A program made the translations under genes and the position numbers. From positions 1 to 5,362 of the forward strand of contig JANXOQ010000454.1 in assembly GCA_025357775.1 (NCBI GenBank): a stretch of DNA of 5,362 nt, read 5' to 3'. A model generated the notes under the pieces. That model saw only the letters and a list, made by a program, of their open reading frames with translations, searched no databases and was not told where the DNA came from. Origin of the DNA: Ferruginibacter sp. (GTDB taxonomy: Bacteria; Bacteroidota; Bacteroidia; Chitinophagales; Chitinophagaceae). Positions 1-5,362 of this stretch are shown here, piece by piece (within the stretch, counting starts at the first letter, position 1; each line of letters opens with the position of its first letter).

Positions 1-458
1 GCCTTCACACTGCATGTGCCAATGGCGCAGATGTAGCAATAGGGTCAAGATATGTAGTGGGCGGTGCTGTTGAAAATTGGCCTACTAATCGTATAGCATT
101 ATCAAAAGGTGCATCTTTATATACTCGTATAATTACATTTATGCCTGTAAAAGACCCTACTGCTGGCTTCGTATGTTACAAAGCAAATGTGCTTAATACC
201 ATCAATTTAGATGCGATTAGTTTTGTAGGATATGCATTTCAAATAGAAATGAAATTTGCTGCATGGAAACTTGGCTTTAAAATAATAGAAGTGCCGATAA
301 CATTTATTGATAGAAAACTTGGTACAAGTAAAATGAATAAAGGCATCATCAAAGAAGGTATTGTAGGTGTAATACAATTAAAATGGCAAAGTCTTTTTAA
401 AAACTACCATAAAAAAGTTTTAAAGCAACATGAAGCAAGCCTATATATACAGCAATAA
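1..458 (+). CDS. Polyprenol monophosphomannose synthase (GT2), 3' part only
   Basis: This is the C-terminal 151 residues of a family-2 glycosyltransferase of the dolichyl/polyprenol-phosphate mannosyltransferase type, which moves mannose from GDP-mannose onto a polyprenyl phosphate at the cytoplasmic membrane face. The frame is open from base 3, so the gene starts before the window; bases 1-2 end a split codon. Visible in order are GADVAIGSRYV (residues 8-18 of the fragment), VENWP, LSKGASLY, VKDPTAGF (49-56), FVGYAFQIEM (74-83) and GTSKM (107-111), all in the order usual for this family. The catalytic DxD region lies upstream, outside the window. Family members are about 240-250 residues, so about 90-100 are missing. 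No membrane helix follows the catalytic domain, which fits the short single-domain type. A GTG lies at 57, but conserved residues precede it, so it is internal. The assignment to this family is firm; the acceptor lipid is inferred. Confidence 0.9.
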   Translation, partial: LHTACANGADVAIGSRYVVGGAVENWPTNRIALSKGASLYTRIITFMPVKDPTAGFVCYKANVLNTINLDAISFVGYAFQIEMKFAAWKLGFKIIEVPITFIDRKLGTSKMNKGIIKEGIVGVIQLKWQSLFKNYHKKVLKQHEASLYIQQ

Positions 459-461
459 ATA

Positions 462-608
462 TTGAAAGTTTTAGTTTGAAAGTTTAAGGCTTAAAGCTCA
501 AATCTTTAGGTAAACTATTAGCTTCAACTTATTTTAATTATTCTGTTCTTCGACAATTCCCAACCTTCAACAACTAATATAATTTTAAACCTTACAATTT
601 AAACTTAA
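462..608. repeat. AT-rich spacer with short direct and imperfect inverted repeats
   Basis: The spacer between the mannosyltransferase and tsaD has no coding frame and no ATG. It holds a 10-bp direct repeat, TTGAAAGTTT, at 462-471 and 476-485 (period 14). AAGTTTAA at 480-487 is complementary to TTAAACTT at 599-606, and AAGGCTTAAA at 486-495 matches the complement of 584-593 at 9 of 10 positions. The two pairs are not nested as one clean stem. This could be a degenerate dispersed repeat or simple AT-rich chance; I cannot tell without other copies. Confidence 0.3.
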
Positions 609-615
609 CTACAAC

Positions 616-1662
616 ATTAAAGAAACAGCAACTATACTAGCCATAGAATCTTCTTGCGATGAAACAGCAGCAGCAGTATGTAAAGATGGTAAAATATTGA
701 GTAATATTATAGCCACCCAAAAAATACATGAGCAATACGGAGGTGTAGTACCAGAGCTTGCTAGCAGGGCTCACATAGAAAAAATTGTATCAGTAGTTGA
801 TGCAGCTATAAAACAAAGTGGATACTCGCTTGCAGAATTAGATGCGATTGCTTTTACCCAAGCCCCTGGGCTTATTGGTGCATTACTTGTAGGTGCACAA
901 TATGCTAAATCATTGGCACTTGCTTTAGACAAACCGCTTATTGCTGTGCATCACATGCAGGCACACGTACTAGCAAATTTATTACAAGACCCAGCTCCTT
1001 CATTTCCATTTTTATGCCTTACTGTGAGTGGTGGGCATACACAAATTGTACATTGCGTATCACCAACAGAAATGAAAATAATTGGACAAACAATAGATGA
1101 TGCAGCTGGTGAAGCTTTTGATAAGACTGCAAAAATACTTGGGCTGCCATACCCTGGTGGTCCATTAATAGATAAATATGCAAAAGATGGTAAAGCAATT
1201 TATAAATTTTCAGAACCAAAAATTGATGGATTGGATTTTAGTTTTTCTGGGCTTAAAACTTCAATACTTTACTTTTTAAATAATGCTGGCGCTTCCAATG
1301 TGTATAAAGTAGAATATACTGCAACAGCAGAGGAAAGACAAAAATTTATTGATGAAAATCTTGCTAATATTTGTGCATCTGTACAAGAAAGAATTATTAG
1401 TATTTTATTAAACAAGCTTAAAAAAGCGGTGTTGCAAACTGGCATTACACGTGTTTGCATTGCAGGCGGTGTTAGTGCAAATAGTGGTTTGAGACAATCA
1501 TTAAAAGATATTGGCGAAAAAAATGGATGGCAAACATATATTCCACCACTTGAGTTTTGTACCGATAATGCTGGCATGATAGCTATTACTGCATATTATA
1601 AGTATTTAGCCAACGATTTTGTAGGAATGGATATTACACCAAGTGCCAATGGTAGTTTTTAG
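616..1662 (+). CDS. tsaD: tRNA N6-adenosine threonylcarbamoyltransferase TsaD
   Basis: TsaD transfers the threonylcarbamoyl group from threonylcarbamoyl-AMP to A37 of ANN-decoding tRNAs, working in the cytoplasm with TsaB and TsaE. From an ATT at 616 the product is 348 residues, close to the usual 335-345. Motifs in order: ILAIESSCDET (7-17, the N-terminal ASKHA fold signature), YGGVVPELASRAH, the metal-binding HMQAH (His113 and His117, matching E. coli His111/His115), SGGHTQI (138-144), GEAFDKTAKILGLPYPGGP, FSFSGLKTSI, AGGVSAN (256-262), and CTDNAGM with the third metal ligand, Asp317. The start is odd. The frame opens after a TAA at 586-588 and has no ATG, GTG or CTG before the conserved ESSCDET. 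The first TTG, at 697, would remove that strand. ATT 616 gives MKETATILAIESS, the expected N-terminus, so I chose it. A mutated start or a sequence error is the alternative. Function is firm, start is not. Confidence 0.9.
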   Translation: MKETATILAIESSCDETAAAVCKDGKILSNIIATQKIHEQYGGVVPELASRAHIEKIVSVVDAAIKQSGYSLAELDAIAFTQAPGLIGALLVGAQYAKSLALALDKPLIAVHHMQAHVLANLLQDPAPSFPFLCLTVSGGHTQIVHCVSPTEMKIIGQTIDDAAGEAFDKTAKILGLPYPGGPLIDKYAKDGKAIYKFSEPKIDGLDFSFSGLKTSILYFLNNAGASNVYKVEYTATAEERQKFIDENLANICASVQERIISILLNKLKKAVLQTGITRVCIAGGVSANSGLRQSLKDIGEKNGWQTYIPPLEFCTDNAGMIAITAYYKYLANDFVGMDITPSANGSF

Positions 1663-1680
1663 GATGTATGAAATATTTAA

Positions 1681-1920
1681 TTGAATAATTCAATGGCTGG
1701 TTTTGCTATTGGAATTACATTGGTATTAATTAACCTATTAGCTATTCCAATTACTGGTACATCTGTAAACCCAGCTCGTAGTTTTGGTCCAGCAATATTT
1801 TCTGGAGGCAAAGCCTTGAGCCAATTATGGCTGTTTGTAGTAGCACCTTTAGCGGGGGCAGTAGCAGCGGCTCTTTTATGGAAATTTGTATTTGAAAAAA
1901 ATAGAGAAGCTGAAGCTTAA
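1681..1920 (+). pseudogene. aqpZ: Aquaporin (AqpZ-like) C-terminal remnant
   Basis: The frame encodes about 79 residues matching the last third of a bacterial aquaporin. Visible are helix 5 ([20 protein letters not shown]), the second pore motif [13 protein letters not shown] with its NPA box and selectivity-filter Arg, and helix 6 ([19 protein letters not shown]), then a charged tail. A complete AqpZ has about 230 residues, six helices and two NPA boxes; here the first four helices and the first NPA are absent. A TAA at 1678-1680 closes the frame directly before the homology, and no matching sequence lies between it and the tsaD stop 18 bp upstream. A TTG at 1681 or ATG at 1693 could still start a peptide of 75-80 residues, but it could not form a pore. 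The remaining reading frame is intact, which suggests recent loss of the 5' part, or a false join in assembly. Family is certain; the choice of AqpZ over other MIP members is likely. Confidence 0.85.
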
Positions 1921-1939
1921 TATTTAATAGTTCTTTAAT

Positions 1940-1968
1940 AAAAGCCTCGATTTATTCGAGGCTTTTTT
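1940..1968 (+). terminator. Rho-independent terminator after the aquaporin remnant
   Basis: A perfect 11-bp stem (1940-1950 with 1956-1966, core GCCTCGA/TCGAGGC), a 5-base TTTAT loop and a T run to 1968 form a textbook intrinsic terminator. It lies 20 bp past the remnant's stop codon, so it probably ended the old aquaporin transcript. It may now end transcription coming from tsaD. The stem is flanked by A on the left and T on the right, so it could work on either strand. Confidence 0.93.
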
Positions 1969-1991
1969 AATATATTATTTGTTTAGCTTTG
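1963..1991 (+). promoter_or_regulatory. Candidate Bacteroidota promoter for the cystathionine beta-synthase gene
   Basis: TAGCTTTG at 1984-1991 fits the Bacteroidota -7 consensus TAnnTTTG exactly. The matching -33 box (TTTG) is only approximate: TTTT at 1963-1966, 17 bp upstream, inside the T run of the terminator. This would start transcription around 1996-2000 and give a leader of about 12-16 nt before the ATG at 2012. A promoter is expected here because a strong terminator lies just upstream. Confidence 0.5.
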
Positions 1992-2011
1992 TGCTATTAA
2001 ATAAATACATT

Positions 2012-3367
2012 ATGTGGTTGAATAATATTTTAGAAACAATTGGAAATACCCCATTAATTAAATTAAATAAAATAACTAAAGATTTACCATGTACTGTACT
2101 TGCAAAAGTAGAGTACTTTAACCCAGGCAATTCCATAAAAGACCGTATGGCACTAAAAATGCTAGAAGTAGCCGAGAAGGAGGGGAAAATAAAACCAGGC
2201 GGTACTATTATTGAAGGCACAAGTGGAAACACTGGTATGGGGCTTGCTTTGGCAGCATGTGTAAAAGGATACAAATGTATTTTTACAACTACCGAAAAAC
2301 AATCTAAAGAGAAAGCTGATATTTTAAAAGCAGTAGGAGCCGAAGTTATTGTATGCCCTACAAATGTAGAACCCGAAGACCCACGCTCCTACTACTCTGT
2401 ATCTAAAAGATTAGCCACCGAAGTGCCTAATAGTTGGTATGTAAACCAATACGATAATCTTGCAAATAGGCAAGCACATTACGAACAAACTGGACCAGAA
2501 ATATGGAAGCAAACTGAAGGAAAAGTTACACACCTTGTAGTGGCTACTGGTACTGGTGGTACAATTGTGGGTACAGGTAAATATTTAAAAGAAAAAAATC
2601 CCAATATTAAAATATGGGCTATAGATAGTTATGGCTCTTTGCTAAAAAAATATTTTGAAACTGGAGAGCTTGACCAAAAAGAAGTGTACCCTTATATAAG
2701 TGAAGGATTTGGCGAAGATTTTGTGCCTGCAAATTATGACATGAGTGTAATTGATGAATTTACAAAAGTTACAGATAAAGACGGAGCTGTAATGGCTAGA
2801 CGTATAGCTAAAGAAGAAGGTATTTTTGTTGGATACAGTTGTGGTAGTGCCTTGCAAGGCATGATGCAATTAAAATCACAACTAAAAAAAGAGGACGTGG
2901 TGGTAGTAATTTTTCATGATCATGGCAGTAGGTATATAGGTAAAGTGTACAATGACCAATGGATGATGGAGCGGGGGTTTTTAGATGTAAAAACATTTAA
3001 AGATTTAGTAAGCGGAAGAGGTATGCAAAAATTGATTACTGTAACACCAACACAAACAGTAATGGAAGCTATAGACTTAATGAAGAAATATGATATTGAA
3101 AACATTCCTGTTTTTGAAAACGGGAAAAATGTAGGAGCAATATCTGCCAATGGCTTATTTGACAAAATATTAAATAGTGTGGATGTAAAAAACAATATTA
3201 TTTCATTAGTAATGGAAAACCCCTACCCAATGGTAGCATTTGATACCGCTGTGGAAAGGTTGAGCACATTTATTACCAAAGAAAATGGTGCTGCATTAAG
3301 TAAAGACGAAAGTGGATTTTATCACATTGTAACAAGGCATGATATTATACAAAGTCTTTCAAAATAA
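2012..3367 (+). CDS. cbs: Cystathionine beta-synthase, catalytic domain plus CBS-domain pair
   Basis: This PLP enzyme condenses serine (or an activated serine) with homocysteine to cystathionine in the cytoplasm, the first step of transsulfuration. The product is 451 residues. The fold-type II catalytic domain (about 1-330) shows IGNTPLIKL, the Schiff-base lysine Lys43 in NPGNSIKDRMA, the substrate loop EGTSGNTGMG (68-77), the phosphate-binding GTGGT (180-184), SCGSA (276-280), and the HDHGSRYIGKVYND segment typical of cystathionine beta-synthases. Two CBS domains follow (about 337-390 and 395-449), as in the eukaryotic enzyme, where they regulate activity; no heme-binding N-terminal extension is present. 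The frame opens earlier with a TTG at 1979, but ATG 2012 gives the family's usual MWxNNILETIGNTP start. No Shine-Dalgarno sequence is visible. No cystathionine lyase gene is adjacent. An O-acetylserine-using cysteine synthase is possible, but the CBS pair and YIGKVYND favour cystathionine beta-synthase. Confidence 0.93.
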   Translation: MWLNNILETIGNTPLIKLNKITKDLPCTVLAKVEYFNPGNSIKDRMALKMLEVAEKEGKIKPGGTIIEGTSGNTGMGLALAACVKGYKCIFTTTEKQSKEKADILKAVGAEVIVCPTNVEPEDPRSYYSVSKRLATEVPNSWYVNQYDNLANRQAHYEQTGPEIWKQTEGKVTHLVVATGTGGTIVGTGKYLKEKNPNIKIWAIDSYGSLLKKYFETGELDQKEVYPYISEGFGEDFVPANYDMSVIDEFTKVTDKDGAVMARRIAKEEGIFVGYSCGSALQGMMQLKSQLKKEDVVVVIFHDHGSRYIGKVYNDQWMMERGFLDVKTFKDLVSGRGMQKLITVTPTQTVMEAIDLMKKYDIENIPVFENGKNVGAISANGLFDKILNSVDVKNNIISLVMENPYPMVAFDTAVERLSTFITKENGAALSKDESGFYHIVTRHDIIQSLSK

Positions 3368-3563
3368 TATTTAGCTTATTACTAGACAGTAAAATGAAAT
3401 ATACATTTATTAAAAATTTCTTTTTTTATACAGATTTTTAGCAATACGCATATCCACGAATAATTGTAAAGGATTGTTACCAAGCATATTTTGAATATTT
3501 ATAAATAAACTTATACTTACTTCATTTAAAAATATCAGATAAAAAGCCTTATTAACTATACGC
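3368..3563. other. Spacer between convergent genes, with a weak open frame on the minus strand
   Basis: The cystathionine beta-synthase and lipoprotein genes end facing each other here. I see no GC-rich hairpin with a T run on either strand. The minus strand stays open for 54 codons from 3574 down to a TAA at 3410-3412, overlapping the lipoprotein stop. It reads plausibly near its end (NMLGNNPLQLFVDMRIAKN) but has no ATG until 3487, which would leave 25 residues. I do not recognise it. It may be the tail of a lost gene or chance. Confidence 0.3.
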
Positions 3564-5216
3564 CTAATTTTTCTTTACATACCGTAGCTCAATCATATTT
3601 AAACTATTAGGCTTAAACCCCTCAATATTTTTTTGCACTAAATGTATAACCATATCGTACCAAAAAGGGATTATTGGTGCATTTCCTATGATAATTTTAT
3701 CCATATTTCTATACAGTTCGTATCGTAAACTATCATTTGGTTGTGATAATGCTTGTTCGTATAATTTATCAAAAGTTGTATTGTTAAACCTTGTATAATT
3801 GGGCGGTGCAGGGTTTTTACTATAAAATACGCTTAAGTAATTTTCTGCATCTGGATAATCTGCAATCCAACTTCCTCTAAAAAAAAGTGCTTGAGATTTA
3901 CTTGTTTGCTCTAGCAACAAACTTTTTTGTATAGTTTCTACTTTTACATTAATACCTACTTGTTTTAGTTCGTTTGCTACATAACTAGCTAGGTTAGAAT
4001 AGAGTGGAATGGTAAGTAATTTTATTTCTGGCAAATTATTTCCATTTGCAAAGCCAGCTTCTTGCAATAATTGTTTTGCTTTTATAGGATCATAATAAAA
4101 ACCTTTTACTTTATCTGCATTAAAAGAAGGAAGACCTTGTGGTATAAAACCACTTTCAGCGGCTGTACCTATTGAGTTTCGTAGATATAACATCATCTTT
4201 TTTCTATCTATACTATAATTGATAGCTTGGCGTATTTTTAAAAGTTTTAAAGGGGAATTTTTTAATAATATATTATTGGTATCCGCTAAAATTCCAAAAT
4301 ATTCAATATTTAAATATGCATGCTTATTTAGATTTATTTTATTTTTCCATGCTGCTTTTAAGTTTCCTGTTTTGGTAAGTAGCTCATCTTTAAACGATGC
4401 ATCAATATCATTTATAAAGTCTAACCTACCCTGTTGAAATTCTAAAAACTCTGTTGCTTTACTATCATAAAAACTTATTTTAATACCATCAATATTTGGC
4501 AATTTTTTTCCACTACTATCTTTTTCAAAATAGTATTCATTCTTTTTCAAAACCATTGCTTGCCCTTCTTCCCATGCAATGTATTCAAAAGGGCCTGTGC
4601 CTACAGGATGTCTACGAAAATCGTTGCCATATTTTTCTACTGCTTCATGTGGCACTATAGAGCAATATTGCATGCTTAATATTCCTATAATTGGTTGAAA
4701 AGGATTTTGTAATTTCAGCTGAAAGGTAGAGTCGTTGATAGCTAAAAATGGGGAAATAGAATCTACCCTGTTATTAAAAATCCATGCACCAGGGCTTGCT
4801 GTGTTTTTATTTGTAATTCTAGCAAAACTATAGGCTACATCATTTGCATTTAACCTCCTACCCTTTCCATTTGCAAAACAATCATCATTATGAAAAACTA
4901 CATCGGTACGCAAATGAAATACAATGGTTTTATTATCAGCCGAAAACTCCCAAGTTTTTGCCAGAGAAGGTTTTAATTTCATATTGCTATCCACTTCTAT
5001 AAGCGTATTATATAGCTGATGTACAGCCCACATAATTGATTGGTTTTTAGCAAAAGCAGGGTCTAAAGAAGCAATACCACTTACTTCGTTGTACCTAAAT
5101 ATTTTTTTATCTGGATAATTATGATTGTTGCAAGCAGTAATTGTAAATAATAAAATAATATAATAAAATAACTGTATTTTTAAAATTTGAAAGAAAGAAA
5201 AGTGGTTTTTTTGCAT
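3564..5216 (-). CDS. ABC transporter substrate-binding lipoprotein, family 5 (peptide/nickel type)
   Basis: The 550-residue product belongs to the OppA/DppA/NikA group (SBP_bac_5), which binds oligopeptides or similar solutes for ABC import. It begins with a lipoprotein signal: a basic start, a hydrophobic stretch (about 14-25) and the lipobox ITAC, so Cys29 should be lipidated. No acidic run follows Cys29 (NNHNYPDKK), so the Bacteroidota surface-export signal is not evident and a periplasm-facing location is likelier (inference). Family landmarks: SLDPAFAKNQ (50-59), LKPSLAKTWEFS, FHLRTDVVFHND (100-111), NANDVAYSFARI, VGTGPFEY (205-212), IRQAINYSIDRKKMM (328-342), YDPIKAKQLLQEAGF, GSWIADYPDAENYL (448-461), and the C-terminal APIIPFWYDM. 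Length matches the family. The ATG at 5216 is the first before the signal peptide; AGGA lies immediately before it, too close for a normal ribosome site. No permease or ATPase genes lie in the window, so the ligand cannot be named. Confidence 0.93.
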   Translation of the reverse strand: MQKNHFSFFQILKIQLFYYIILLFTITACNNHNYPDKKIFRYNEVSGIASLDPAFAKNQSIMWAVHQLYNTLIEVDSNMKLKPSLAKTWEFSADNKTIVFHLRTDVVFHNDDCFANGKGRRLNANDVAYSFARITNKNTASPGAWIFNNRVDSISPFLAINDSTFQLKLQNPFQPIIGILSMQYCSIVPHEAVEKYGNDFRRHPVGTGPFEYIAWEEGQAMVLKKNEYYFEKDSSGKKLPNIDGIKISFYDSKATEFLEFQQGRLDFINDIDASFKDELLTKTGNLKAAWKNKINLNKHAYLNIEYFGILADTNNILLKNSPLKLLKIRQAINYSIDRKKMMLYLRNSIGTAAESGFIPQGLPSFNADKVKGFYYDPIKAKQLLQEAGFANGNNLPEIKLLTIPLYSNLASYVANELKQVGINVKVETIQKSLLLEQTSKSQALFFRGSWIADYPDAENYLSVFYSKNPAPPNYTRFNNTTFDKLYEQALSQPNDSLRYELYRNMDKIIIGNAPIIPFWYDMVIHLVQKNIEGFKPNSLNMIELRYVKKN

Positions 5217-5279
5217 TCCTAAAAATAATAAAAATTAAAACAAAAATTAAATAAATTACTATGCAAATCTTCTTTTAAA

Positions 5280-5311
5280 CAAAATTAAAAATCTAAAAAT
5301 TGTTGATGAAA
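5280..5311 (-). promoter_or_regulatory. Candidate Bacteroidota promoter for the substrate-binding lipoprotein
   Basis: On the minus strand, TAATTTTG (5287 down to 5280) fits the -7 consensus TAnnTTTG exactly. TTTC (5311 to 5308) lies 20 bp upstream, one mismatch from the -33 TTTG. The leader to the ATG at 5216 would be roughly 55-60 nt. In DNA this rich in A and T such matches arise by chance, so support is modest. The rest of 5217-5362 holds no gene that I can support. Confidence 0.3.
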
Positions 5312-5362
5312 TAAATAAAAAATAATTCTCTTTAAAGTCATTGAGAATAGTAGTTAATTGTG

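Noticed and set aside
697..699. TTG as the start of tsaD
   Set aside because: It would delete the ILAIESSCDET strand conserved throughout the TsaD family, while that sequence is present in frame and intact upstream.
1019..1577. Minus-strand open frames of 66 and 102 codons inside tsaD
   Set aside because: They lie antisense to a well-conserved gene, carry no family motif, and are shadows of its codon pattern.
1979..2011. TTG start for cystathionine beta-synthase, adding 11 residues
   Set aside because: The ATG at 2012 gives the usual family N-terminus, and the extra stretch overlaps the best -7 promoter box.
1975..3195. Minus-strand open frames of 62-99 codons within cystathionine beta-synthase
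   Set aside because: They are antisense to a complete, strongly conserved enzyme gene and have no domain signature.
5241..5267. Second possible minus-strand promoter (TTTG at 5267-5264, AATTTTTG at 5248-5241)
   Set aside because: The -7 box departs from consensus at its second base pair set (AA for TA) and the spacing is only 15 bp, shorter than usual for Bacteroidota promoters.
5259..5362. Open minus-strand frame of about 34 codons running in from the window edge to a TAG at 5259-5261, possibly the tail of an upstream gene
   Set aside because: Its translation is dominated by Phe, Ile, Leu and Lys, as expected from random AT-rich DNA, and shows no recognisable motif. Sequence beyond 5362 would be needed to judge it.

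Overview
The window is low in GC (roughly one third G+C by eye). It reads as chromosomal DNA of a member of the Bacteroidota, most likely a Chitinophagales/Sphingobacteriia-type organism. The basis is the style of the proteins (a two-domain cystathionine beta-synthase with a GSRYIGK segment, a polyprenol-phosphate mannosyltransferase with VKDPTAGF), the lack of Shine-Dalgarno sequences, and Bacteroidota-type -7 boxes (TAnnTTTG) before two genes. This placement is inference; there is no rRNA or other marker to fix it.

Layout: (1) 1-458 (+) is the 3' part of a GT2 polyprenol monophosphomannose synthase, cut by the window edge. (2) 459-615 is an AT-rich spacer with short direct and inverted repeats. 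(3) About 616-1662 (+) is tsaD, the tRNA t6A enzyme, apparently complete as a protein but without any ATG, GTG or TTG able to start the full-length product. (4) 1681-1920 (+) is only the last third of an AqpZ-like aquaporin, a remnant that begins 18 bp after the tsaD stop. A perfect intrinsic terminator follows at 1940-1968. (5) 2012-3367 (+) is a complete cystathionine beta-synthase (catalytic domain plus a pair of CBS domains) with its own probable promoter. (6) 3368-3563 is a spacer between convergent genes, with no strong terminator. (7) 3564-5216 (-) is a complete lipoprotein of the family-5 (peptide/nickel-type) ABC substrate-binding proteins, with no transporter subunits in view. (8) 5217-5362 is a very AT-rich upstream region with a candidate promoter for that lipoprotein.

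The genes do not form one pathway. They are mannosyl-lipid donor synthesis, tRNA modification, a dead water channel, transsulfuration, and oligopeptide/solute binding. I see no mobile element, CRISPR array, defence module, tRNA or rRNA. I do not see a new multi-gene system. The points most worth checking are the missing canonical start of tsaD and the abrupt join between tsaD and the aquaporin remnant.
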